Part shown: positions 24,613 through 37,533 of the stretch, piece by piece
Layout: each line of letters starts with the position of its first letter
How positions within the stretch are numbered: position 1 is the first letter of the stretch
Origin: Pleuronectes platessa
Lineage: Eukaryota; Chordata; Actinopteri; Pleuronectiformes; Pleuronectidae
NCBI RefSeq assembly: GCF_947347685.1
Contig: NW_026519124.1
Coordinates: forward strand, 42,425-106,424
Direction: 5' to 3'
Length of the DNA: 64,000 bases
The notes under the pieces: generated by a model
Told to the model about the DNA's origin: nothing
Database searches by the model: none
The model's input: the letters and a program-made list of their open reading frames with translations, nothing else
Position numbers and translations under genes: made by a program

Positions 24613-26739
24613 GTGTGCGCCTCCATGTGGGTTACATGCGCAGCAGGAGATGTGCGCTTCAGGAGATGTGTGCCGCAGGAGATGTACATAGCAGGAGATG
24701 TACATAGCAGGAGATGTGCGCCGCAGGCGATATGCGCCACCGGAGATGTGCACCGCAGGAGATGTGCGCCGCAGGAGATGTGCAACGCAGGAGATGTGCG
24801 CAGCAGGAGATGTGCGCCTCAGGAGATGTGCGCAGCAGGGTGTGTGCACACGTTTTTTTTTATTAATTTGATTTAATAATATTTTTTTGTAAATAAATGT
24901 TTCATTTATGTGCACCGCAGGGTGTGCGCCGCAAGAAATGTGCACCGCCGGAGATGTGCGCAGCAGGAGATGTGCACCGCAGGAGATGTGCGCAACAGGA
25001 GATGTGTGCCGCAGGAGACGTGCACTGCAGGAGATTTGCGCAGCAGGAGATGTGCACCGCAGGAGATGTGCGCAGCAGGAGATGTGCACTGCAGGAGATG
25101 TGTACGCACAGTTTTTTTAGGAATTTTAGTTAATTATTATTATTTTTTGTAAATAAATGTTTCATTTATGTGCACCTCAGGAGATTTGCGCAGCAGGAGA
25201 TGTGCGCCACTGGAGATGTGCACCACAGGAGATGTGCACGCAGGAGATGTGCACGCAGGAGATGTGCGCCGCAGGAGATTTACATAGCAGGAGATGAGCA
25301 CGCAGGAGATGTACATAGCAGGATATGTGCACCACAGGAGATGTCCACCGCAGGAGATGTGCGCAGCAGGAGATGTGCACCGCAGGAGATGTGTACACAG
25401 GAGATATGCGCCGCAGGAGATGTGCAAGCAGGAGATGTGCAATGCAGGATGTGTGCGCACAGTTTTTTTAGGAATTTGAGTTAATTATTATTATTTTTTG
25501 TAAATAAATGTTTCATTTATTTGCACCGCAGGGTGTGCGACGCAGGATGTACACCGCAGGAGATTTGCGCAGCAGGAGATGTGCACCACTGGAGATGTGC
25601 ACCGCAGGAGATGTGCACGCAGGAGATGTGCGCCGCAGGAGATGTACATAGCAGGAGATGTGCACGCAGGAGATGTGCGCCGCAGGAGATGTACATAGCA
25701 GGAGATGTGCGCCGCAGGCGATATGTGCCACCGGAGGTGTGCACCGCAGGAGATGTGCACCGCAGGAGATGTGCACGCAGGAGATGTGCAACGCAGGATA
25801 TGTGCACGCAGGAGATGTGCGCCTCAGGAGATGTGCGCAGCAGGGTGTGTGCACACGTTTTTTTTATTAATTTGATTTAATAATATTTTTTTGTAAATAA
25901 ATGTTTCATTTATGTGCACCGCAGGGTGTGCGATGCAGGATTTTCACCGCAGGAGATTTGTGTAGCAGGAGATGTGCGCCACTGGAGATGTGCACCGCAG
26001 GAGATATGCACGAAGGAGATGAGTGCCGCAGGAGATGTGTGCCACAGGATGTGTGCGCACAGTTTTTTTAGGAATTTGAGTTAATTATTATTATTTTTTG
26101 TAAATAAATGTTTAATTTATTTGCACCGCAGGGTGTGCGACGCAGGATGTACACCGCAGGAGATTTGCGCAGCAGGAGATGTGCGCCACTGGAGATGTGC
26201 ACCACAGGAGATGTGCACGCAGGAGATGTGCGCCGCAGGAGATGTACATAGCAGGAGATGTGCACGCAGGAGATGTGCGCCGCAGGAGATGTACATAGCA
26301 GGAGATGTGCGCCGCAGGCGATATGCGCAGCAGGAGATGTACATAGCAGGAGATGTGCACGCAGGAGATGTGCGCCGCAGGAGATGTACATAGCAGGAGA
26401 TGTGCGCTGCAGGATGTGTGCGCACAGTTTTTTTAGGAATTTGAGTTCATTATTATTATTTTTTGCAAAGAAATGTTTAATTTATTTGCACCGCAGGGTG
26501 TGCGACGCAGGATGTACACCGCAGGAGATTTGCGCATCAGGAGATGTGCGCCACTGGAGATGTGGACCGCAGGAGATGTGCGCCGGAGGAGATGTGCGCC
26601 GCAGGAGATGTGCGCACAGTTAAATTATTTATGTGATTTAATAATATTTTTTTTGTAAATGTTTTATTCATGTGCACCACAGGGTGTGCAACGCAGGATG
26701 TGTGACGCAGCAGATTTGCAATGCAGGAGATGTGCGCCG
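24613..26739. repeat. Minisatellite array 6, 2127 bp, class A spacers
   Basis: Standard order. Several private CpG to CpA or C to G changes: GTGCACCACTGG near 25582, GTGCACCGC near 25757 and GTGGACCGC near 26562. The last spacer has GCAAAGAAATG (about 26464). Confidence 0.93.
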
Positions 26740-28919
26740 TATTATTTATATTTCCTCCTTACTGAGAATTCCTTTTATTTCATTAACAATTCTGTTTTAT
26801 TTCGTCTGTATTTAATTTATTATTATTAAGTCATTTCCTTTTTGCTCAGGAAGCGTTCTACCGGTCAAAAAACTTAACAAGTGAGCCTATTGGTTCAAGG
26901 TGAAATAACTGCATGTTATTGGTGTAAAACGGTCTAAGTCCCGCCTCCTCACTCGAGTCAGAGAGGTGCGGTTCAGTGTGGAGACAGATGGAGCCTGATG
27001 AGAAGTTGAAATTACGGAGCGATATTACTGCTACTGGTACTCAATATAATACTGAACAAAGAGAAGTTAGAGTATGTTTGAGCCCATAACAAGTTTATCA
27101 ACTACTGAGAGGACCTGGAGAGCAGCTTAGAGCACCGTTTATTCTTTTCTTTTCCCGGTGAGTTACACCTGCTAAATTAGCGGCCACACGTGGCACAGTA
27201 GCAAAATGCTATATGACTTAGCATAGCCTCGTGGTGTTTATGCCATTGAGTGTACTGTAAGATGTTTCATATTTCTTTAGTCATAGAGACAAAAGTGGAC
27301 ATTTGTATGTGTAATATGAGTATGTATGTGAGTTACATTTAGTACAGAGCTAAGGATTATGTAGCTGAATTTGAGCTTTGAGATTAGCTTTCTGTTCATC
27401 ATTGTGCTGCTTGCATTCACAAATGCAAGGTGTCAGTGTTGTGACAAGAAAATGATTCACATTGCTTTACTTCCGATATTCACATATAGTGAGTAATTGA
27501 TGTTAAGCTGTAGGTTGTTTGCATAATAATCTAACATTCATATTGTTTCACTGCCATTAAAATTGTAATTTAATAGTATTGTTTATACTTTAATATTAAG
27601 AGTTATTGTTATGATACAACAGTAATCCTTTATTCATGGGTTAAGTACTGAAACGTATTATATGTTGACATTGATCAAATTGAACTGTACAGTTAAGAGA
27701 ATAAGAATATTTGCATATGTTGCTATATAAGCCGTGTTATGTTACACAGGCTGGGTTTTCTGGATACCCTTGAACTTTGAGTTGGATTGGAATCTCTCCC
27801 TGACGAGGGAGATGGCGAGCCACCCGTGTTGAGCACCTGGATTGAGGAGCGCTTCCAGCATTCATCTACCTTGCTGTCAGTGTGGTAAGACTGTGGGGAG
27901 GACCTCAAACGACAGTTGAATCTAGCAGAACTAGGGATGGGCATAATTAATCGACGATCGATTAATTGACCATTAAGAATGTCGTCGATGAAATCATTTT
28001 TTCATCGAGAAATTCGCTAATTACACATTTGACCACGGGGGGCAGTGTTTGAAAAAAACGCCACAGTCCTACTCAGTTACCTGCGACTTGCTGCGAGTTA
28101 CCGTGTAGTTCCATTTCCAAAATAAACATGAAGAGGTCACGGCAAAGTGTTGCGTGGGACCATTTTGAGTTAAAAAAGGACTTGGTTCACTGCCAACACT
28201 GCGAAGCTATCCCAGAGGCTGCGGGAGACAAGGAGCCTGCGTTGTCTGACACGGACGAGGGGAGCACTAACACCGGAATCACAGTAATGTGAGTTACTGG
28301 TTATTTTTATGAAGCTTTCTCGACTCGGTACCTTGTCTGATAGTTTTGAGTTACATTTGGCAAAACCTGTCAGACCTAAGTATTATATATTTGTAGTTGT
28401 TGTTTAACATTACGTTTTTTTAAATTATTATTATTTTATTTTGGAGGAAAAAAAAAACGAGGGTCAGTTGTGTTTAGTAGCACCGGCTTCTAGCTGTCGG
28501 CTCCGCTGCTTAAGATTACGGCAGCGCATATTTTGCTCATCTTGTAATAAAGATCTCAATGAGGAAACATCACTGCATTTTAATGTAGCTTATAAATAGT
28601 GAATTTTTGAACTTGAAAATATTAATGATTAATCGAAAATTCGTCATTAACTCTCCCGACGATCGACGAAGACAATTTAATCGAACGCCCATCCCTAAGC
28701 AGAACATCCTATTTTTTGAGGATTACTTTTATTTTCTGGGTGCACCCATTTCAAAAGACATTTCTAATTTTACTAAACTGAATGCCGGCAATGTTGTAAA
28801 TATTTTGTGTGTTAATACAATTGTTTTCATTTAAACCTAACTCTGTGTTCTGTTTGCTCATTGTGGTGTCTGATTCCTGTTAATTACTCCTCCCTACGAA
28901 TCTTGGTTATACTGGTCCA
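26740..28919. repeat. Macrosatellite core, copy 7
   Basis: Exon remnant ATG at 26988, hAT at 27932-28697. It shares GAGTTATTG (about 27600) only with copy 8, GAAACG (about 27650) with copies 8, 10 and 11, and TTGCTCATC with copies 3, 8, 10 and 11. Confidence 0.9.
27932..28697 (+). mobile_element. Non-autonomous hAT transposon, copy 7
   Basis: 766 bp with intact termini and target duplication. It carries TTGCTCATC. Confidence 0.88.
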
Positions 28920-31046
28920 GTGTGCGCCTCCATGTGGGTTACATGCGCAGCAGGAGATGTGCGCTTCAGGAGATGTGTGCCGCAGGAGATGTACATAGCA
29001 GGAGATGTACATAGCAGGAGATGTGCGCCGCAGGCGATATGCGCCACCGGAGATGTGCACCGCAGGAGATGTGCGCCGCAGGAGATGTGCAACGCAGGAG
29101 ATGTGCGCAGCAGGAGATGTGCGCCTCAGGAGATGTGCGCAGCAGGGTGTGTGCACACGTTTTTTTTTATTAATTTGATTTAATAATATTTTTTTGTAAA
29201 TAAATGTTTCATTTATGTGCACCGCAGGGTGTGCGCCGCAAGAAATGTGCACCGCCGGAGATGTGCGCAGCAGGAGATGTGCACCGCAGGAGATGTGCGC
29301 AACAGGAGATGTGTGCCGCAGGAGACGTGCACTGCAGGAGATTTGCGCAGCAGGAGATGTGCACCGCAGGAGATGTGCGCAGCAGGAGATGTGCACTGCA
29401 GGAGATGTGTACGCACAGTTTTTTTAGGAATTTTAGTTAATTATTATTATTTATTGTAAATAAATGTTTCATTTATGTGCACCTCAGGAGATTTGCGCAG
29501 CAGGAGATGTGCGCCACTGGAGATGTGCACCACAGGAGATGTGCACGCAGGAGATGTGCACGCAGGAGATGTGCGCCGCAGGAGATTTACATAGCAGGAG
29601 ATGAGCACGCAGGAGATGTACATAGCAGGATATGTGCACCACAGGAGATGTCCACCGCAGGAGATGTGCGCAGCAGGAGATGTGCACCGCAGGAGATGTG
29701 TACACAGGAGATATGCGCCGCAGGAGATGTGCAAGCAGGAGATGTGCAATGCAGGATGTGTGTGCACAGTTTTTTTAGGAATTTGAGTTAATTATTATTA
29801 TTTTTTGTAAATAAATGTTTAATTTATTTGCACCGCAGGGTGTGCGACGCAGGATGTACACCGCAGGAGATTTGCGCAGCAGGAGATGTGCGCCACTGGA
29901 GATGTGCACCGCAGGAGATGTGCACGCAGGAGATGTGCGCCGCAGGAGATGTACATAGCAGGAGATGTGCACGCAGGAGATGTGCGCCGCAGGAGATGTA
30001 CATAGCAGGAGATGTGCGCCGCAGGCGATATGTGCCACCGGAGGTGTGCACCGCAGGAGATGTGCGCCGCAGGAGATGTGCACGCAGGAGATGTGCAACG
30101 CAGGATATGTGCACGCAGGAGATGTGCGCCTCAGGAGATGTGCGCAGCAGGGTGTGTGCACACGTTTTTTTTATTAATTTGATTTAATAATATTTTTTTG
30201 TAAATAAATGTTTCATTTATGTGCACCGCAGGGTGTGCGATGCAGGATTTTCACCGCAGGAGATTTGTGTAGCAGGAGATGTGCGCCACTGGAGATGTGC
30301 ACCGCAGGAGATATGCACGAAGGAGATGAGTGCCGCAGGAGATGTGTGCCACAGGATGTGTGCGCACAGTTTTTTTAGGAATTTGAGTTAATTATTATTA
30401 TTTTTTGTAAATAAATGTTTAATTTATTTGCACCGCAGGGTGTGCGACGCAGGATGTACACCGCAGGAGATTTGCGCAGCAGGAGATGTGCGCCACTGGA
30501 GATGTGCACCACAGGAGATGTGCACGCAGGAGATGTGCGCCGCAGGAGATGTACATAGCAGGAGATGTGCACGCAGGAGATGTGCGCCGCAGGAGATGTA
30601 CATAGCAGGAGATGTGCGCCGCAGGCGATATGCGCAGCAGGAGATGTACATAGCAGGAGATGTGCACGCAGGAGATGTGCGCCGCAGGAGATGTACATAG
30701 CAGGAGATGTGCGCTGCAGGATGTGTGCGCACAGTTTTTTTAGGAATTTGAGTTCATTATTATTATTTTTTGTAAAGAAATGTTTAATTTATTTGCACCG
30801 CAGGGTGTGCGACGCAGGATGTACACCGCAGGAGATTTGCGCATCAGGAGATGTGCGCCACTGGAGATGTGCACCGCAGGAGATGTGCGCCGGAGGAGAT
30901 GTGCGCCGCAGGAGATGTGCGCACAGTTAAATTATTTATGTGATTTAATAATATTTTTTTTGTAAATGTTTTATTCATGTGCACCACAGGGTGTGCAACG
31001 CAGGATGTGTGACGCAGCAGATTTGCAATGCAGGAGATGTGCGCCG
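28920..31046. repeat. Minisatellite array 7, 2127 bp, class B spacers
   Basis: Standard order with the class B pair (TTATTTATTG near 29451 and GTGTGTGCACAG near 29759). It lies 17.2 kb from the matching variants in array 3. Confidence 0.93.
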
Positions 31047-33226
31047 TATTATTTATATTTCCTCCTTACTGAGAATTCCTTTTATTTCATTAACAATTCT
31101 GTTTTATTTCGTCTGTATTTAATTTATTATTATTAAGTCATTTCCTTTTTGCTCAGGAAGCGTTCTACCGGTCAAAAAACTTAACAAGTGAGCCTATTGG
31201 TTCAAGGTGAAATAACTGCATGTTATTGGTGTAAAACGGTCTAAGTCCCGCCTCCTCACTCGAGTCAGAGAGGTGCGGTTCAGTGTGGAGACAGATGGAG
31301 CCTGATGAGAAGTTGAAATTACGGAGCGATATTACTGCTACTGGTACTCAATATAATACTGAACAAAGAGAAGTTAGAGTATGTTTGAGCCCATAACAAG
31401 TTTATCAACTACTGAGAGGACCTGGAGAGCAGCTTAGAGCACCGTTTATTCTTTTCTTTTCCCGGTGAGTTACACCTGCTAAATTAGCGGCCACACGTGG
31501 CACAGTAGCAAAATGCTATATGACTTAGCATAGCCTCGTGGTGTTTATGCCATTGAGTGTACTGTAAGATGTTTCATATTTCTTTAGTCATAGAGACAAA
31601 AGTGGACATTTGTATGTGTAATATGAGTATGTATGTGAGTTACATTTAGTACAGAGCTAAGGATTATGTAGCTGAATTTGAGCTTTGAGATTAGCTTTCT
31701 GTTCATCATTGTGCTGCTTGCATTCACAAATGCAAGGTGTCAGTGTTGTGACAAGAAAATGATTCACATTGCTTTACTTCCGATATTCACATATAGTGAG
31801 TAATTGATGTTAAGCTGTAGGTTGTTTGCATAATAATCTAACATTCATATTGTTTCACTGCCATTAAAATTGTAATTTAATAGTATTGTTTATACTTTAA
31901 TATTAAGAGTTATTGTTATGATACAACAGTAATCCTTTATTCATGGGTTAAGTACTGAAACGTATTATATGTTGACATTGATCAAATTGAACTGTACAGT
32001 TAAGAGAATAAGAATATTTGCATATGTTGCTATATAAGCCGTGTTATGTTACACAGGCTGGGTTTTCTGGATACCCTTGAACTTTGAGTTGGATTGGAAT
32101 CTCTCCCTGACGAGGGAGATGGCGAGCCACCCGTGTTGAGCACCTGGATTGAGGAGCGCTTCCAGCATTCATCTACCTTGCTGTCAGTGTGGTAAGACTG
32201 TGGGGAGGACCTCAAACGACAGTTGAATCTAGCAGAACTAGGGATGGGCATAATTAATCGACGATCGATTAATTGACCATTAAGAATGTCGTCGATGAAA
32301 TCATTTTTTCATCGAGAAATTCGCTAATTACACATTTGACCACGGGGGGCAGTGTTTGAAAAAAACGCCACAGTCCTACTCAGTTACCTGCGACTTGCTG
32401 CGAGTTACCGTGTAGTTCCATTTCCAAAATAAACATGAAGAGGTCACGGCAAAGTGTTGCGTGGGACCATTTTGAGTTAAAAAAGGACTTGGTTCACTGC
32501 CAACACTGCGAAGCTATCCCAGAGGCTGCGGGAGACAAGGAGCCTGCGTTGTCTGACACGGACGAGGGGAGCACTAACACCGGAATCACAGTAATGTGAG
32601 TTACTGGTTATTTTTATGAAGCTTTCTCGACTCGGTACCTTGTCTGATAGTTTTGAGTTACATTTGGCAAAACCTGTCAGACCTAAGTATTATATATTTG
32701 TAGTTGTTGTTTAACATTACGTTTTTTTAAATTATTATTATTTTATTTTGGAGGAAAAAAAAAACGAGGGTCAGTTGTGTTTAGTAGCACCGGCTTCTAG
32801 CTGTCGGCTCCGCTGCTTAAGATTACGGCAGCGCATATTTTGCTCATCTTGTAATAAAGATCTCAATGAGGAAACATCACTGCATTTTAATGTAGCTTAT
32901 AAATAGTGAATTTTTGAACTTGAAAATATTAATGATTAATCGAAAATTCGTCATTAACTCTCCCGACGATCGACGAAGACAATTTAATCGAACGCCCATC
33001 CCTAAGCAGAACATCCTATTTTTTGAGGATTACTTTTATTTTCTGGGTGCACCCATTTCAAAAGACATTTCTAATTTTACTAAACTGAATGCCGGCAATG
33101 TTGTAAATATTTTGTGTGTTAATACAATTGTTTTCATTTAAACCTAACTCTGTGTTCTGTTTGCTCATTGTGGTGTCTGATTCCTGTTAATTACTCCTCC
33201 CTACGAATCTTGGTTATACTGGTCCA
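31047..33226. repeat. Macrosatellite core, copy 8
   Basis: Exon remnant ATG at 31295, hAT at 32239-33004. It has the GAGTTATTG, GAAACG and TTGCTCATC variants of copy 7, so copies 7 and 8 are nearest relatives as well as neighbours. Confidence 0.9.
32239..33004 (+). mobile_element. Non-autonomous hAT transposon, copy 8
   Basis: 766 bp with intact termini and target duplication. It carries TTGCTCATC. Confidence 0.88.
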
Positions 33227-35353
33227 GTGTGCACCTCCATGTGGGTTACATGCGCAGCAGGAGATGTGCGCTTCAGGAGATGTGTGCCGCAGGAGATGTA
33301 CATAGCAGGAGATGTACATAGCAGGAGATGTGCGCCGCAGGCGATATGCGCCACCGGAGATGTGCACCGCAGGAGATGTGCGCCGCAGGAGATGTGCAAC
33401 GCAGGAGATGTGCGCAGCAGGAGATGTGCGCCTCAGGAGATGTGCGCAGCAGGGTGTGTGCACACGTTTTTTTTTATTAATTTGATTTAATAATATTTTT
33501 TTGTAAATAAATGTTTCATTTATGTGCACCGCAGGGTGTGCGCCGCAAGAAATGTGCACCGCCGGAGATGTGCGCAGCAGGAGATGTGCACCGCAGGAGA
33601 TGTGCGCAACAGGAGATGTGTGCCGCAGGAGACGTGCACTGCAGGAGATTTGCGCAGCAGGAGATGTGCACCGCAGGAGATGTGCGCAGCAGGAGATGTG
33701 CACTGCAGGAGATGTGTACGCACAGTTTTTTTAGGAATTTTAGTTAATTATTATTATTTATTGTAAATAAATGTTTCATTTATGTGCACCTCAGGAGATT
33801 TGCGCAGCAGGAGATGTGCGCCACTGGAGATGTGCACCACAGGAGATGTGCACGCAGGAGATGTGCACGCAGGAGATGTGCGCCGCAGGAGATTTACATA
33901 GCAGGAGATGAGCACGCAGGAGATGTACATAGCAGGATATGTGCACCACAGGAGATGTCCACCGCAGGAGATGTGCGCAGCAGGAGATGTGCACCGCAGG
34001 AGATGTGTACACAGGAGATATGCGCCGCAGGAGATGTGCAAGCAGGAGATGTGCAATGCAGGATGTGTGTGCACAGTTTTTTTAGGAATTTGAGTTAATT
34101 ATTATTATTTTTTGTAAATAAATGTTTAATTTATTTGCACCGCAGGGTGTGCGACGCAGGATGTACACCGCAGGAGATTTGCGCAGCAGGAGATGTGCGC
34201 CACTGGAGATGTGCACCGCAGGAGATGTGCACGCAGGAGATGTGCGCCGCAGGAGATGTACATAGCAGGAGATGTGCACGCAGGAGATGTGCGCCGCAGG
34301 AGATGTACATAGCAGGAGATGTGCGCCGCAGGCGATATGTGCCACCGGAGGTGTGCACCGCAGGAGATGTGCGCCGCAGGAGATGTGCACGCAGGAGATG
34401 TGCAACGCAGGATATGTGCACGCAGGAGATGTGCGCCTCAGGAGATGTGCGCAGCAGGGTGTGTGCACACGTTTTTTTTATTAATTTGATTTAATAATAT
34501 TTTTTTGTAAATAAATGTTTCATTTATGTGCACCGCAGGGTGTGCGATGCAGGATTTTCACCGCAGGAGATTTGTGTAGCAGGAGATGTGCGCCACTGGA
34601 GATGTGCACCGCAGGAGATATGCACGAAGGAGATGAGTGCCGCAGGAGATGTGTGCCACAGGATGTGTGCGCACAGTTTTTTTAGGAATTTGAGTTAATT
34701 ATTATTATTTTTTGTAAATAAATGTTTAATTTATTTGCACCGCAGGGTGTGCGACGCAGGATGTACACCGCAGGAGATTTGCGCAGCAGGAGATGTGCGC
34801 CACTGGAGATGTGCACCACAGGAGATGTGCACGCAGGAGATGTGCGCCGCAGGAGATGTACATAGCAGGAGATGTGCACGCAGGAGATGTGCGCCGCAGG
34901 AGATGTACATAGCAGGAGATGTGCGCCGCAGGCGATATGCGCAGCAGGAGATGTACATAGCAGGAGATGTGCACGCAGGAGATGTGCGCCGCAGGAGATG
35001 TACATAGCAGGAGATGTGCGCTGCAGGATGTGTGCGCACAGTTTTTTTAGGAATTTGAGTTCATTATTATTATTTTTTGTAAAGAAATGTTTAATTTATT
35101 TGCACCGCAGGGTGTGCGACGCAGGATGTACACCGCAGGAGATTTGCGCATCAGGAGATGTGCGCCACTGGAGATGTGCACCGCAGGAGATGTGCGCCGG
35201 AGGAGATTTGCGCCGCAGGAGATGTGCGCACAGTTAAATTATTTATGTGATTTAATAATATTTTTTTTGTAAATGTTTTATTCATGTGCACCACAGGGTG
35301 TGCAACGCAGGATGTGTGACGCAGCAGATTTGCAATGCAGGAGATGTGCGCCG
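33227..35353. repeat. Minisatellite array 8, 2127 bp, class B spacers
   Basis: Standard order with the class B pair near 33758 and 34066. The opening is GTGTGCACC instead of GTGTGCGCC (33227). It shares GGAGATTTGCGCC (about 35203) with array 3, five units away. Confidence 0.93.
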
Positions 35354-37533
35354 TATTATTTATATTTCCTCCTTACTGAGAATTCCTTTTATTTCATTAA
35401 CAATTCTGTTTTATTTCGTCTGTATTTAATTTATTATTATTAAGTCATTTCCTTTTTGCTCAGGAAGCGTTCTACCGGTCAAAAAACTTAACAAGTGAGC
35501 CTATTGGTTCAAGGTGAAATAACTGCATGTTATTGGTGTAAAACGGTCTAAGTCCCGCCTCCTCACTCGAGTCAGAGAGGTGCGGTTCAGTGTGGAGACA
35601 GATGGAGCCTGATGAGAAGTTGAAATTACGGAGCGATATTACTGCTACTGGTACTCAATATAATACTGAACAAAGAGAAGTTAGAGTATGTTTGAGCCCA
35701 TAACAAGTTTATCAACTACTGAGAGGACCTGGAGAGCAGCTTAGAGCACCGTTTATTCTTTTCTTTTCCCGGTGAGTTACACCTGCTAAATTAGCGGCCA
35801 CACGTGGCACAGTAGCAAAATGCTATATGACTTAGCATAGCCTCGTGGTGTTTATGCCATTGAGTGTACTGTAAGATGTTTCATATTTCTTTAGTCATAG
35901 AGACAAAAGTGGACATTTGTATGTGTAATATGAGTATGTATGTGAGTTACATTTAGTACAGAGCTAAGGATTATGTAGCTGAATTTGAGCTTTGAGATTA
36001 GCTTTCTGTTCATCATTGTGCTGCTTGCATTCACAAATGCAAGGTGTCAGTGTTGTGACAAGAAAATGATTCACATTGCTTTACTTCCGATATTCACATA
36101 TAGTGAGTAATTGATGTTAAGCTGTAGGTTGTTTGCATAATAATCTAACATTCATATTGTTTCACTGCCATTAAAATTGTAATTTAATAGTATTGTTTAT
36201 ACTTTAATATTAAGAGTTAATGTTATGATACAACAGTAATCCTTTATTCATGGGTTAAGTACTGAAATGTATTATATGTTGACATTGATCAAATTGAACT
36301 GTACAGTTAAGAGAATAAGAATATTTGCATATGTTGCTATATAAGCCGTGTTATGTTACACAGGCTGGGTTTTCTGGATACCCTTGAACTTTGAGTTGGA
36401 TTGGAATCTCTCCCTGACGAGGGAGATGGCGAGCCACCCGTGTTGAGCACCTGGATTGAGGAGCGCTTCCAGCATTCATCTACCTTGCTGTCAGTGTGGT
36501 AAGACTGTGGGGAGGACCTCAAACGACAGTTGAATCTAGCAGAACTAGGGATGGGCATAATTAATCGACGATCGATTAATTGACCATTAAGAATGTCGTC
36601 GATGAAATCATTTTTTCATCGAGAAATTCGCTAATTACACATTTGACCACGGGGGGCAGTGTTTGAAAAAAACGCCACAGTCCTACTCAGTTACCTGCGA
36701 CTTGCTGCGAGTTACCGTGTAGTTCCATTTCCAAAATAAACATGAAGAGGTCACGGCAAAGTGTTGCGTGGGACCATTTTGAGTTAAAAAAGGACTTGGT
36801 TCACTGCCAACACTGCGAAGCTATCCCAGAGGCTGCGGGAGACAAGGAGCCTGCGTTGTCTGACACGGACGAGGGGAGCACTAACACCGGAATCACAGTA
36901 ATGTGAGTTACTGGTTATTTTTATGAAGCTTTCTCGACTCGGTACCTTGTCTGATAGTTTTGAGTTACATTTGGCAAAACCTGTCAGACCTAAGTATTAT
37001 ATATTTGTAGTTGTTGTTTAACATTACGTTTTTTTAAATTATTATTATTTTATTTTGGAGGAAAAAAAAAACGAGGGTCAGTTGTGTTTAGTAGCACCGG
37101 CTTCTAGCTGTCGGCTCCGCTGCTTAAGATTACGGCAGCGCATATTTTGTTCATCTTGTAATAAAGATCTCAATGAGGAAACATCACTGCATTTTAATGT
37201 AGCTTATAAATAGTGAATTTTTGAACTTGAAAATATTAATGATTAATCGAAAATTCGTCATTAACTCTCCCGACGATCGACGATGACAATTTAATCGAAC
37301 GCCCATCCCTAAGCAGAACATCCTATTTTTTGAGGATTACTTTTATTTTCTGGGTGCACCCATTTCAAAAGACATTTCTAATTTTACTAAACTGAATGCC
37401 GGCAATGTTGTAAATATTTTGTGTGTTAATACAATTGTTTTCATTTAAACCTAACTCTGTGTTCTGTTTGCTCATTGTGGTGTCTGATTCCTGTTAATTA
37501 CTCCTCCCTACGAATCTTGGTTATACTGGTCCA
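35354..37533. repeat. Macrosatellite core, copy 9
   Basis: Exon remnant ATG at 35602, hAT at 36546-37311. Private A to T at 37284 in CGACGATGACA, inside the right subterminal motif of the hAT. Confidence 0.9.
36546..37311 (+). mobile_element. Non-autonomous hAT transposon, copy 9
   Basis: 766 bp with intact termini and target duplication. The A to T change at 37284 lies about 27 bp inside the right end. Confidence 0.88.
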
